From positions 1 through 27,022 of the forward strand of contig JAZNIK010000018.1 of the NCBI GenBank assembly GCA_045577495.1: DNA of 27,022 nucleotides, read 5' to 3'. Positions 16,031-23,876 of this stretch are shown one piece after another. The notes beneath the pieces are model-generated. The model worked only from the letters and a program-made list of their open reading frames with translations. It did no database searches and was not told the origin of the DNA. Origin of the DNA: UMGS1279 sp045577495 (lineage in GTDB: Bacteria > Bacillota > Clostridia > Oscillospirales > Acutalibacteraceae). Made by a program: the position numbers and the translations under genes. Every line of letters starts with the position of its first letter. Within the stretch, counting starts at the first letter, position 1.

Positions 16031-16069
16031 ATAAAAAACTAGCCAAGTGCTCTTAAAGAACACTTGGCT
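16031..16069 (-). terminator. Terminator of the membrane/coiled-coil gene (hairpin copy 1)
   Basis: On the minus strand, 16061-16069 pairs with 16041-16049 (AGCCAAGTG with CACTTGGCT, 9 bp, extended past a mismatch), followed by AGTTTTTT (16033-16040). It lies 26 bp after the stop codon. Its 29-bp hairpin matches that at 17342-17370 (part of the next terminator) at 26 of 29 positions. Confidence 0.85.
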
Positions 16070-16095
16070 TTACTTTGTGGTATATAATTGAGGAT

Positions 16096-17268
16096 TTAAC
16101 TATATTTGTTGATAAACCTTACTAACGCTTCAATCGATTCTGTGCAAACCTCGGTATGTTCTTCGGACAAATCACCGCTATTCTTGATACATCGCAATTC
16201 AACCAATACTTTTTGAGCGGTCTTATCATCTTTGATTTTGCCAAGTCCCATCATAGCTGAATAGTAGAAAAATTTGGTTACATTACTATGGTTATCGTAT
16301 TTTCCTACAATAGCAAGTGCATCATACATCATCTGAAGAAATCTTTTTTGCTCCACTCTTGTCAACTCGGGAGATACTGTTTTTGGCAGACACCATTCTA
16401 TTAACAACAAGTTTGCATCGTGATGGCCTAACATGGCAATTTGATACAACTGATTCATATCATCCGACTGCTCTTGTGTAAACTTTTTGAACATATCCTC
16501 TGCGCGTTTTAAATTTTCTTCCTTTTCTATTGCCAGTTGTTCTGCTTTACGCTTTTCTGTCGCTTCTTTTTTCTTTCTTTCAAGATATTTTATGGTGGTT
16601 TGTAGTTCGTTTTTAAGTTTATTTTCTAATTTAACATTTTCCTTCCAACATGCTTTGACAGATAGAATAAAGGCGGCTCTAAAAATGTAAAAAGCAATCA
16701 AGGACAAAACCGCATACAAAAATCCAAATGAAAAGATTTTGTCGGGCTCAACCGCTTGTTCTTGCATCAGTCCAATGATTAAAAAGAATATAAAGAAAAA
16801 GAAAACAAATCTTTTCAGTTTTTTGCCCATAACTTCATGTTCGAGGAGCTGCTCTTTCTCTTCAAGGCGTTGTTGTAAGGCGCGGGCATTTTCGACCGTT
16901 TCTTCTGCTTCCTTGGGTGTCTTTATGTCACACAACGCTTTTCCGCAGAAGAAAAACAAAAGCGTTACAAGTGCTGCTAAAACAGCTGACCCAAATCCGA
17001 TAATGAGCACCACCGCCCAAATAGGCATATCCGAAGTTTCAAAAAGTGAAGACACCTTCTCCCACATATCCGACAGCGCCCACATATCCACCTTTGCCGC
17101 TTGTCTAGGCTTATATACCTGCGTTATAATCACTCCGTAAGCCGCCAACAAGGTGCCTGCCAACACAAAAAGCGAGGCGAAAACCCGCGCAAAACTCTCG
17201 GTTATTTTGTGCAATCGCTGTTCCCCTTTAAATCTAGATATATTTTTCTGCAATTCTTGAAATGACAT
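16096..17268 (-). CDS. Unknown membrane protein with coiled coil and helical-repeat C-terminus
   Basis: 390 residues; I recognise no named family. The start ATG at 17268 follows AAGGGGGG by five bases; an in-frame TTG six codons earlier lies over that site and is rejected. Residues about 25-50 and 85-110 form two membrane helices (FASLFVLAGTLLAAYGVII; IWAVVLIIGFGSAVLAALVTLLFFF). A charged coiled coil follows (KEAEETVENARALQQRLEEKE), then two more helices (FVFFFFIFFLIIGLM; FGFLYAVLSLIAFYIF), then a long Lys/Glu-rich coiled coil. The C-terminal ~120 residues (LYQIAMLGHHDANLLLIEW...FFYYSAMMGLGKI) are all-helical and resemble Sel1/TPR-type repeats loosely. It is probably a membrane-anchored scaffold with a cytoplasmic tail. 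It has its own consensus promoter and terminator. Confidence 0.8.
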   Translation of the reverse strand: MSFQELQKNISRFKGEQRLHKITESFARVFASLFVLAGTLLAAYGVIITQVYKPRQAAKVDMWALSDMWEKVSSLFETSDMPIWAVVLIIGFGSAVLAALVTLLFFFCGKALCDIKTPKEAEETVENARALQQRLEEKEQLLEHEVMGKKLKRFVFFFFIFFLIIGLMQEQAVEPDKIFSFGFLYAVLSLIAFYIFRAAFILSVKACWKENVKLENKLKNELQTTIKYLERKKKEATEKRKAEQLAIEKEENLKRAEDMFKKFTQEQSDDMNQLYQIAMLGHHDANLLLIEWCLPKTVSPELTRVEQKRFLQMMYDALAIVGKYDNHSNVTKFFYYSAMMGLGKIKDDKTAQKVLVELRCIKNSGDLSEEHTEVCTESIEALVRFINKYS

Positions 17269-17299
17269 AAAAACCCCCCTTAACAACTATTTTATAATC

Positions 17300-17328
17300 A
17301 TTATATCCGAATCACGACTATGTGTCAA
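17300..17328 (-). promoter_or_regulatory. Perfect consensus promoter for the membrane/coiled-coil gene
   Basis: On the minus strand TTGACA (17323-17328) and TATAAT (17300-17305) are separated by exactly 17 bases, a full match to the housekeeping sigma consensus. It lies 32 bp before the start codon and begins eight bases after the stem of the preceding terminator. Confidence 0.9.
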
Positions 17329-17330
17329 GG

Positions 17331-17375
17331 TGAAAAAAGATAGCCAAGTGTCCTAAAAGAACACTTGGCTATCTT
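17331..17375 (-). terminator. Terminator of the sugar ABC ATPase gene (hairpin copy 2)
   Basis: 17337-17351 pairs with 17361-17375 over 15 bp around a 9-base loop (AAGATAGCCAAGTGT with ACACTTGGCTATCTT). On the minus strand the stem runs into a T-run (17333-17338). It lies 22 bp after the stop codon. The core is nearly identical to the hairpin at 16041-16069. Confidence 0.92.
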
Positions 17376-17397
17376 AAAAGTTTTTACTATAAATATA

Positions 17398-18540
17398 TTA
17401 GTTACAGATAGTAACTTCGGTCTCTTTGTCGAACAAATGAATCTTTTTAGGATCAAGAGTAATCTTAATCTTATCACCGGGACGAGCCTTAGAAGCCGGG
17501 TCAACACGAGCGTTGATAGAATGACCCTCACAGTTCATATAGAGGTAGGTTTCAGCACCCATAAGCTCGGTAACTTCAACATCTGCCTCAACAATACCCT
17601 CGGGAATAGTCTCAAGGAAGTTGGGCTCATCGTGAACGTGCTCAGGACGGATACCGATAATAACCTCTTTATCCTCATAAGGAACAAGAGCATCCTTGGT
17701 GTTTTTCTCTGCAGGTAATTTAATTTTATATTTAACGCCTGCGCGAGTTTTAGTATCTTCAGAGCCAAACTCTACGAAGAAATCGTCGCCCTCTTTAAGA
17801 ACCTTACCTTCGATAAAGTTCATTTGAGGAGAACCGATAAAGCCTGCAACGAACATATTGCAAGGTCTGTCGTAAAGCGCTTGAGGAGCATCACACTGTT
17901 GGATAAGACCATCCTTCATAACAACGATACGAGTACCCATTGTCATAGCTTCAGTCTGGTCATGAGTAACATAGATAAATGTTGTGCCTAATTTTTGATG
18001 GAGCTTTGTAATCTCGGTACGCATCTGCGCACGGAGCTTAGCATCCAAGTTAGAAAGCGGCTCGTCAAGTAAGAATACCTTAGGCTCACGAACGATAGCA
18101 CGACCTAAAGCAACACGCTGACGCTGACCACCTGAAAGAGCCTTAGGTTTACGCTCTAACAAATGCTCAATATCCAAAATACGAGCAGCTTCTTCAACGC
18201 GGCGTTTAATTTCCTCCTTAGAGGTTTTGCGGAGCTTAAGACCGAAAGCCATATTATCATAAACTGTCATATGGGGATAAAGTGCATAGTTCTGGAAAAC
18301 CATTGCAATATCACGGTCTTTAGGAGCAACGTCGTTTACAAGACGGTCTCCGATATAAAGCTCACCGCTGCTGATTTCTTCCAAGCCGGCAACCATACGA
18401 AGAGTTGTTGATTTACCGCAACCCGAAGGACCAACAAGAATAATAAATTCTTTATCTTTAATTTCCAAATTAAAGTCGGAAACAGCGATAACACCACCGG
18501 GGTATTTTTTGTAAATGTTTTTAAGCGACAAACTTGCCAT
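17398..18540 (-). CDS. ugpC: Sugar ABC transporter ATPase, MsmX/UgpC/MalK type
   Basis: 380 residues. It is the cytoplasmic ATPase that powers carbohydrate import by CUT1-type ABC transporters. Visible motifs: Walker A GPSGCGKST (37-45), Q-loop Gln83, signature LSGGQ (135-139), Walker B VFLLDE (155-160), switch His193. The C-terminal ~140 residues are the MalK-type regulatory OB-fold domain (GIRPEHV, INARVDP, HLFDKETE). No permease or binding protein is adjacent, which fits the shared MsmX-type ATPase that serves several transporters in Gram-positive bacteria. AGGAGG lies seven bases before ATG. It has its own promoter and strong terminator. Confidence 0.93.
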   Translation of the reverse strand: MASLSLKNIYKKYPGGVIAVSDFNLEIKDKEFIILVGPSGCGKSTTLRMVAGLEEISSGELYIGDRLVNDVAPKDRDIAMVFQNYALYPHMTVYDNMAFGLKLRKTSKEEIKRRVEEAARILDIEHLLERKPKALSGGQRQRVALGRAIVREPKVFLLDEPLSNLDAKLRAQMRTEITKLHQKLGTTFIYVTHDQTEAMTMGTRIVVMKDGLIQQCDAPQALYDRPCNMFVAGFIGSPQMNFIEGKVLKEGDDFFVEFGSEDTKTRAGVKYKIKLPAEKNTKDALVPYEDKEVIIGIRPEHVHDEPNFLETIPEGIVEADVEVTELMGAETYLYMNCEGHSINARVDPASKARPGDKIKITLDPKKIHLFDKETEVTICN

Positions 18541-18591
18541 TAAATTGACCTCCTAAATTTTGACCACATAGTGAATCAATATTACCTAAAT

Positions 18592-18600
18592 ATTATACCA
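18592..18600 (-). promoter_or_regulatory. Extended -10 promoter for the sugar ABC ATPase gene
   Basis: On the minus strand TGGTATAAT (18592-18600) is a TGnTATAAT extended -10 element, 51 bp before the start codon. No good -35 hexamer is seen, which such promoters do not need. Confidence 0.55.
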
Positions 18601-18707
18601 ATCAAATATAATAATTACTATACTTTTATTATCCAAACATTTTTATTAGCATTTGTCTATTTTGCATAACAGTTATTAACAAAAAAGCAAAACACACAAA
18701 AGTTGTA

Positions 18708-19430
18708 TTATTTTACACAATATTTTGCCATATTTATGCATTCGTGTTCATGCTTTGTTAATTCTCTGACTTGGCCTTCATTTAAATCTTTTGGAAGTTC
18801 AACACCCGCAAAACTTACTCTTTTAAGCGCTTCTACTCCAAGACCAAAAACGCCAAACATTCTTTTGATTTGATGGTACTTACCCTCGGTTATGGTAACA
18901 AGCGCAGTTTTTTTATTTTGGTTAATTATAAGTCCCGCCGAGGAAAGCTTTGTGCCGTCTTTTAATGTAACTCCCTTTTTAAATTCGGATATTAAACTAT
19001 CGGGCACTTCAGCATCAAGGGTAACAAGATACTGTTTTGGAATTTTTTTATTTGGTGATAAAAGGGTATGCGCAAAATCTCCGTCATTAGTAATAAGCAG
19101 TAGCCCTGTTGTGTTTTTATCAAGTCTGCCTATAGGGAATAAATCTTTTCTAAAAAGGGATTCGGGTATAATATCCAAAACCGTTTTTTGTCTTTTATCC
19201 TCGGTTGCTGAAAGCAAACCTTCAGGCTTGTTCATTATAAGGTACAAATGCTTTTTATAGTTAATGGCTTGTCCATCAACCAAAATTTCACTGCCCATTG
19301 GGTCGGTTTTAAAGGCGATATCCCTTACCACAGTTCCATCAACCAAAACCATACCCTTTAAAATTAAGCGTCGGGCATCAGACCGCGATACGCCGTAGCC
19401 CTTTGATACTATTTTATCCAGTCGTTCCAT
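18708..19430 (-). CDS. RsuA-family pseudouridine synthase
   Basis: 240 residues. It converts a uridine in rRNA to pseudouridine. An N-terminal S4 RNA-binding domain (MERLDKIVSKGYGVSRSDARRLI...V-DG) precedes the catalytic domain with LYLIMNKPEGLLSA and GRLDKNTTGLLL, in which Asp104 is the catalytic aspartate, and KYHQIKRMF near the end. This pattern fits the RsuA/RluB/E/F group, so the target could be 16S or 23S rRNA. I choose the ATG at 19430, preceded by GGAGA; an earlier ATG-type start would extend it into the previous gene. It overlaps the stop of the DUF4830-like gene by 17 bp, so the two are coupled. Confidence 0.9.
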   Translation of the reverse strand: MERLDKIVSKGYGVSRSDARRLILKGMVLVDGTVVRDIAFKTDPMGSEILVDGQAINYKKHLYLIMNKPEGLLSATEDKRQKTVLDIIPESLFRKDLFPIGRLDKNTTGLLLITNDGDFAHTLLSPNKKIPKQYLVTLDAEVPDSLISEFKKGVTLKDGTKLSSAGLIINQNKKTALVTITEGKYHQIKRMFGVFGLGVEALKRVSFAGVELPKDLNEGQVRELTKHEHECINMAKYCVK

Positions 19431-19896
19431 CTTCGTTCTCTCCAAACTCGGCAAGAAGGGGTCGCATAAATCCGTCCTCCACCGAAAGCGCAGATATATC
19501 TCCGCCTATTACAGAATCCTTATAAACAATTAAATGTGCGTAAACATCGTTCCTTGTGGGATATTTTAAATGATATGTGTATAATGTTGCGGGTTTACCT
19601 GCAAATTTTTCAAGATTATACCCCGCAAGTTTTTGAATATCCTGATAGGTTTTATAAACATTTGAAAAAATATATGGGATTTCGATTTGCTTTTTTTCTT
19701 CACTACCCTCAGTTTCATATCCCAAATTTTTTAAAAAGATTATTCTGCTTTTAGTGTCCAAAGCATTCCTTTCAAGCACCTCGGCAGATGCTGTTTGATT
19801 GGCTTTAAAAACAACAAGCGCCAATAAAATAAAAGATAAAAACACTACCAACAAAACTGTTGATATGCTTTTTTTAGTTGTAACAAAGCCTATCAT
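19414..19896 (-). CDS. DUF4830-like membrane-anchored protein
   Basis: 160 residues. An N-terminal membrane anchor (STVLLVVFLSFILLALVVF, about residues 12-30) is followed by an extracytoplasmic domain: RIIFLKNLGYETE, IEIPYIFSNVYKTYQDIQKLAGYNLEKFAGK, ATLYTYHLKYP...VYAHLIVYKDSVIGGDISAL..DGFM. That order is what I recall for DUF4830, a clostridial family of unknown function. It follows ispF by 47 bp and overlaps the pseudouridine synthase gene. Its GAGGTG ribosome-binding site sits in the arm of a hairpin. Confidence 0.75.
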   Translation of the reverse strand: MIGFVTTKKSISTVLLVVFLSFILLALVVFKANQTASAEVLERNALDTKSRIIFLKNLGYETEGSEEKKQIEIPYIFSNVYKTYQDIQKLAGYNLEKFAGKPATLYTYHLKYPTRNDVYAHLIVYKDSVIGGDISALSVEDGFMRPLLAEFGENEDGTTG

Positions 19897-19899
19897 AAA

Positions 19900-19933
19900 A
19901 ACACCTCTTAATTAAATCTATTCAAAAGGTGTT
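19900..19933 (-). promoter_or_regulatory. Hairpin after ispF covering the ribosome-binding site of the DUF4830-like gene
   Basis: On the minus strand AACACCTTTT (19924-19933) pairs with AAGAGGTGTT (19900-19909) over 10 bp with one G-U pair, loop 14. The second arm holds the GAGGTG ribosome-binding site, and TTT then ATG follow directly. It can act as a weak terminator for ispF or mask translation. Confidence 0.6.
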
Positions 19934-19943
19934 ATAATTATTC

Positions 19944-20411
19944 TCAGTCTATAAGGCAGACTGCGTGGGCAGAAATACCCTCACCACTACCTGTAAAGCC
20001 AAGCCCCTCCTCTGTGGTTGCTTTAACGCTTACAAATGAAAAATCCAATCCCAAATCATCTGCTATGTTGTGGCGCATTTCATCGATAAAGGGACGCATT
20101 TTGGGGTTCTCTGCCAAAATTGTAGCATCAATATTTAAAACCTTATAGCCCTCTTTTTGCAGAAGTCTTACTACCTCGCGAAGCAGCACTCTGCTATTAG
20201 CATCTTTAAAGGCGTCATCACTTGGTGGAAAATATTTTCCGATATCGCCAAGTGCGGCGGCACCAAGCAAGGCATCTGATATGGCGTGAAGCAAAACATC
20301 CGCATCCGAGTGGCCTAAAAGCCCCTTATCAAAAGGTATTTCAACTCCGCCTAAAATAAGTTTTCTGCCCTGTGTTAACCTATGAACATCGTATCCGTGA
20401 CCTATTCTCAT
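19944..20411 (-). CDS. ispF: 2-C-methyl-D-erythritol 2,4-cyclodiphosphate synthase
   Basis: 155 residues, normal length. It catalyses the cyclisation step of the MEP pathway, releasing CMP. The zinc ligands are visible as Asp8 and His10 (GYDVHRL) and His42 (VLLHAISDALLGA), and the C-terminal KATTEEGLGFTGSGEGISAHAV motif is conserved. It lies 33 bp downstream of ispD, which supplies an upstream step of the same pathway (the IspE step between them is encoded elsewhere). Confidence 0.96.
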   Translation of the reverse strand: MRIGHGYDVHRLTQGRKLILGGVEIPFDKGLLGHSDADVLLHAISDALLGAAALGDIGKYFPPSDDAFKDANSRVLLREVVRLLQKEGYKVLNIDATILAENPKMRPFIDEMRHNIADDLGLDFSFVSVKATTEEGLGFTGSGEGISAHAVCLID

Positions 20412-20444
20412 ACTGCACCTCTACCTTTATCAAGTCCTGCCAAC

Positions 20445-21197
20445 TTACTTTTCTGCACCAACATATGCCGATGCAATAAGCATATCCTCGGGGGTTGTGA
20501 TTTTTATGTTTTTATAATCACCCTCAACGGTATAAACCGAGTATCCCGTCGCCTCCACAAGTGAGCTATCGTCTGTAAAGGCTGACAAATCATTACCCGC
20601 CTTAAAAAAAGCATCCTTTAAAATTTCGGTTTTAAAGCCTTGCGGAGTTTGAATATTAACCAAATTGTCGCGTTCTAAGGTTTCGGTAACCTTACCTAGT
20701 GCGCCAACCTTTTTTATTGTGTCCTTAACGGCAACCGACGGAATAGCTGCTCCAAAAGAATCTGCCGCTGTTATGACCCTTTGGATAACCTCAAAACTTA
20801 CCAGTGGTCGCGCGCCATCGTGCACCAAAACCTTTTTTATATCCTCATTTTTAGATAATATATCAAATCCGCATTTAACAGACTCCTGACGCGAATTCCC
20901 GCCCAAAACTATATCCGTAACCTTTAAAAAATCTGCTTTTAAAATTATTTTTTGTATATCTAAAAGCATATCTTCCCTTGTTACAACAACAATAGATGTT
21001 ACCGATGGATGCGCCTCAAATGCCGCTATGGTGCGCTGAATTACGGGAATATAACATAAAGGGGACAAAATTTTATTGATTCCACCCATACGCGAAGCAG
21101 AGCCAGCCGCAACAATTATAACACCCGTATCACAAATAATATCTGTGTCATACAACTTTTGCGCTGTGTATTCCAAAGAAAAGGTTTTGGTAGACAT
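20445..21197 (-). CDS. ispD: 2-C-methyl-D-erythritol 4-phosphate cytidylyltransferase
   Basis: 250 residues. It activates MEP with CTP in the MEP isoprenoid pathway. Motifs: VIIVAAGSASRMGG (nucleotide-binding loop; many IspD have GxGxRM, here GSASRM), LGGNSRQESVKCG, VLVHDGARPLV, TPQGFK and FTDDSSLVE. I place the start at 21197 with GAGGA seven bases upstream. Upstream codons in frame cross a terminator-like hairpin and are rejected. About 20 residues precede the usual domain start. No room for a promoter exists between that hairpin and the gene, so expression likely depends on read-through from the CD1247-like gene. Confidence 0.94.
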   Translation of the reverse strand: MSTKTFSLEYTAQKLYDTDIICDTGVIIVAAGSASRMGGINKILSPLCYIPVIQRTIAAFEAHPSVTSIVVVTREDMLLDIQKIILKADFLKVTDIVLGGNSRQESVKCGFDILSKNEDIKKVLVHDGARPLVSFEVIQRVITAADSFGAAIPSVAVKDTIKKVGALGKVTETLERDNLVNIQTPQGFKTEILKDAFFKAGNDLSAFTDDSSLVEATGYSVYTVEGDYKNIKITTPEDMLIASAYVGAEK

Positions 21198-21212
21198 TTT
21201 AGTTTCCTCACA

Positions 21213-21247
21213 TTGAAAATAAAAGGGAGTGCAAAAAAGCACCCCCT
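21213..21247 (-). terminator. Terminator-like hairpin between the CD1247-like gene and ispD
   Basis: On the minus strand AGGGGGTGC (21239-21247) pairs with GCACTCCCT (21224-21232) over 9 positions with one A-C mismatch around a 6-base loop, followed by TTTATTTTC. It ends about 16 bp before the ispD start codon. On the plus strand it is also followed by a T-run (21249-21254). Confidence 0.75.
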
Positions 21248-21274
21248 ATTTTTTAAAATTTTACGATAAGGGGA

Positions 21275-21703
21275 TTATTCCTTATCCTCACATTCGTCTG
21301 ATTCACAGTCACAGCAATCACAGTCACATTCAAAATCAAACTCTAAATTTGTGCCACAGTTGGGGCAAGCGATTTCACCCTCTGCGAGCATATCCTCATC
21401 AAGATAAACGATATCATTACAAGCAGGACATTCAACCTCGTAAACCTCATCGTCATCATCATAATCATATTCTTCGTCTTCATCATCATAGATAAAGTCC
21501 TCTAAATTAGAAAGGTCCTCATCAACTGCATCAATCTGCTCACAGAGCTCTGCGCAACCGTCTTCTAAATCTTCAACGGTTAAAGCAACATCCTCTAACA
21601 AATCGATAATAGCCTTTAAAACCTTGCTGTTTTTATCGTTAGTATCAAGCTCTAAGCCCTCTGCAAGACCCTTAATATAAGCAACTTTTTCACAAATTGT
21701 CAT
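21275..21703 (-). CDS. CD1247-type acidic zinc-ribbon protein
   Basis: 142 residues. The N-terminal helical domain (EKVAYIKGLAEGLELD...LKAIIDLLEDVALTVEDLEDGCAEL) matches the CD1247 N-terminal domain of clostridia. A very acidic stretch (EDFIYDDEDEEYDYDDDDE, about 68-86) follows, then a four-Cys zinc ribbon (Cys92, Cys95, Cys113, Cys116) and a cysteine/aspartate-rich tail CDCDCCDCESDEC. It is cytoplasmic; function is unknown, though the zinc ribbon hints at nucleic-acid or protein contact. It lies 35 bp after efp on the same strand. Confidence 0.85.
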   Translation of the reverse strand: MTICEKVAYIKGLAEGLELDTNDKNSKVLKAIIDLLEDVALTVEDLEDGCAELCEQIDAVDEDLSNLEDFIYDDEDEEYDYDDDDEVYEVECPACNDIVYLDEDMLAEGEIACPNCGTNLEFDFECDCDCCDCESDECEDKE

Positions 21704-21738
21704 TTAAAACACTCCCTTAATGTGTTATTATATTTCGC

Positions 21739-22296
21739 TTATGCGCGTTCCATATACTCGCCTGTACGAGTATCGATACGAATCATTTCGCCCTCATCAA
21801 TGAAAAGAGGAACACGAATTTCTGCACCTGTTTCAAGAGTTGCAGGTTTGGTTGCGTTTGTTGCAGTATCGCCCTTAAAACCGGGGTCGGTCTGTGTAAC
21901 CTGAAGTTCAACAAAGGTAGGTGGCTCAATACCAAAGATATTACCCTTATAAGAAAGGATTTTACAAACCATATTCTCTTTAACAAACTTAAAGTTATCG
22001 CCCAAATCACTGCTATTTACGGGAACAAGCTCATAACTTTCTGGGTCCATAAAGTAGTAAAGGTCGCCATCGTTATAAGAATATTCCATCTCCTTACGCT
22101 CAACAAAAGCGGTAGGGAATTTATCGTTGGGGTTAAAGGTTTTTTCAACCACAGAACCCGCAATTACATTTCTAATCTTTGCGCGAACAAATGCTGCGCC
22201 CTTGCCAGGTTTAACATGTTGGAATTCGATGATTTGATAAACATTTCCTTCCATTTCAAATGTAACGCCATTTCTAAAATCGCCGGCACTTACCAT
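21739..22296 (-). CDS. efp: Elongation factor P
   Basis: 185 residues, normal length, three beta-barrel domains. EF-P relieves ribosome stalling at polyproline stretches. It contains the conserved loop HVKPGKGAAFVRAKIRN; the tip residue is Lys32. No modification enzyme gene is adjacent. The C-terminal signature (LETGAEIRVPLFIDEGEMIRIDTRTGEYMER) is complete. It follows pepP after 67 bp that contain no clear terminator; the ribosome-binding site is GGAGG. Confidence 0.97.
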   Translation of the reverse strand: MVSAGDFRNGVTFEMEGNVYQIIEFQHVKPGKGAAFVRAKIRNVIAGSVVEKTFNPNDKFPTAFVERKEMEYSYNDGDLYYFMDPESYELVPVNSSDLGDNFKFVKENMVCKILSYKGNIFGIEPPTFVELQVTQTDPGFKGDTATNATKPATLETGAEIRVPLFIDEGEMIRIDTRTGEYMERA

Positions 22297-22363
22297 AAGT
22301 TTTTACCTCCAAAAAATATTTACAATGCAAATAAATGCAATTATTTACCAGAACATATCCAGC

Positions 22364-23425
22364 TTATAAAATTATAAGCGTTTTTTCGGCTTTTGTCAAG
22401 TTATTACAGCCATTTTTTGTAACAACCACCATATCTTCTATCCTGACCCCAAATTCACCACTTAAATATATACCCGGTTCAATGGTTATAACCTGATTTT
22501 CTTTAAGTTGGTTTTGGTTTTTAAAGCTAACATTAGGCGCCTCGTGAATCTCTAAACCTACCCCGTGGCCTGTTGAGTGCGAAAACTCTTTTTCGTAACC
22601 CGCAGCCGAAATAATATCCCTTGCCGCCAAATCAACCTCCGATGCCTTAACATCTACACAAACCTTATCTAGCGCCGATATATTAGCCTTTAAGACAATA
22701 TCATGAATATTTTTCATTTTATCGGTAGCAAAGCCGACCGCAATGGTTCGTGTCATATCACTATGATAACCATTCCACGTCGCACCAAAATCCATAGTTA
22801 CAAAATCGCCCTTTTTAACAATGGTATCGTCCGGCTCACCATGTGGCATTGAGGTTTTTTTGCCGGTTATTGCTATGGTTTTAAATGAGGGCTCACTACT
22901 TCCCAAAAGCTTCATTTTATACTCTAGCTCGGCAGCTATTTGATTCTCGCTAATGCCGGGTTTTATAAAATCCAAAATATGCTCGAATGCCTTTTCGGCT
23001 ATACTTTGCGCCTTAACTATACTTTGGATTTCATCATTTGTTTTTATCAGACGCATTTCCAAAACTGCTTTTTCGAGTTCTTGTGATGGTTCTACCTCAA
23101 CCTTAAACATATTTTCAAAGCTTTTTAGGGTAGAAACCGAAATTGACGTTTCAACCAACAATCTTTTTACTCTGCCATCAAGCAAAGGTTTTGCCTGTTC
23201 AGAAATATCATTAAATTGCTCTACCTTAACTTCACTATCCACCTTTTTTGTAGCGGCCTCATAATATCTGCCATCCACGAATAAAACCGCTTTTTTAGGT
23301 GTTACAAATAAATATCCAAGCGAAGAAGAAAACCCCGTTAAATATTTTCTTGCGATTTCAGTATAAAAAAGCGCGGCCGTATCTTCCGTTAATAACCCTT
23401 GTATTTTTTGTAATTTTTTAAGCAT
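22364..23425 (-). CDS. Xaa-Pro aminopeptidase (M24B metallopeptidase)
   Basis: 353 residues. It removes N-terminal residues before proline from peptides, in the cytoplasm. An N-terminal creatinase-like domain is followed by the pita-bread catalytic domain with the five metal ligands Asp212 and Asp223 (VTMDFGATWNGYHSDMTRT), His287 (TGHGVGLEIHEAP), Glu316 (ITIEPGIY) and Glu330 (GVRIEDMV). Its start overlaps the aroQ stop by one base (TAATG), so translation is coupled. The order aroQ, peptidase, efp is common in Firmicutes. Confidence 0.94.
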   Translation of the reverse strand: MLKKLQKIQGLLTEDTAALFYTEIARKYLTGFSSSLGYLFVTPKKAVLFVDGRYYEAATKKVDSEVKVEQFNDISEQAKPLLDGRVKRLLVETSISVSTLKSFENMFKVEVEPSQELEKAVLEMRLIKTNDEIQSIVKAQSIAEKAFEHILDFIKPGISENQIAAELEYKMKLLGSSEPSFKTIAITGKKTSMPHGEPDDTIVKKGDFVTMDFGATWNGYHSDMTRTIAVGFATDKMKNIHDIVLKANISALDKVCVDVKASEVDLAARDIISAAGYEKEFSHSTGHGVGLEIHEAPNVSFKNQNQLKENQVITIEPGIYLSGEFGVRIEDMVVVTKNGCNNLTKAEKTLIIL

Positions 23426-23856
23426 TATTTATCTCCGCAAAGTGCCTCTAAAGCAAGAATATAACTTTTTTTGCCAAAGCCCGCAATAACCTGTTCGCAA
23501 ACATCCTTGATTACCGATATATGTCTAAATTCTTCCCTTGAATGAACATCTGAAATATGCACCTCGATAACCGGTTTTTTAACGGCAGAAATTGCATCAC
23601 GGATTGCATAACTATAATGGGTATATGCACCTGCATTTAGCACACAACCATCAAAATCCTCTAACAAAAGGCGGTGGATTGCAGATACTAATTCACCCTC
23701 ACAGTTGGACTGAAAAAACTCACATTCGGCGCCGAGTTCTGCCGCTCTTTTAGCTATTTCATTATTGATATCCTCTAAGGTTTCTTTGCCGTAAATCTCG
23801 GGTTCGCGAAGCCCTAAAAGATTAAGATTTGGTCCATTAAGAACTAAAATTTTCAT
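23425..23856 (-). CDS. aroQ: 3-dehydroquinate dehydratase, type II
   Basis: 143 residues, normal for the dodecameric type II enzyme of the shikimate pathway. Start ILVLNGPNLNLLGLREPEIYG carries the flexible loop and catalytic Tyr22; Asn74, His80 (NAGAYTHYS) and catalytic His100 (EVHIS) are present. I take the ATG at 23856; an in-frame TTG four codons earlier overlaps the GAGGTGG ribosome-binding site. It follows the endonuclease IV-like gene after 20 bp and overlaps the peptidase gene by one base. Confidence 0.95.
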   Translation of the reverse strand: MKILVLNGPNLNLLGLREPEIYGKETLEDINNEIAKRAAELGAECEFFQSNCEGELVSAIHRLLLEDFDGCVLNAGAYTHYSYAIRDAISAVKKPVIEVHISDVHSREEFRHISVIKDVCEQVIAGFGKKSYILALEALCGDK

Positions 23857-23876
23857 ACTCCACCTCAAGCGAAAAA

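Noticed and set aside
16739..17140. Plus-strand open frame opposite the membrane/coiled-coil gene
   Set aside because: It is a Ser-rich antisense shadow of the minus-strand gene with its perfect promoter and ribosome-binding site.
21229..21495. His-rich plus-strand open frame of 88 codons
   Set aside because: The histidine richness is the antisense reading of the Asp/Glu-rich CD1247-like gene.
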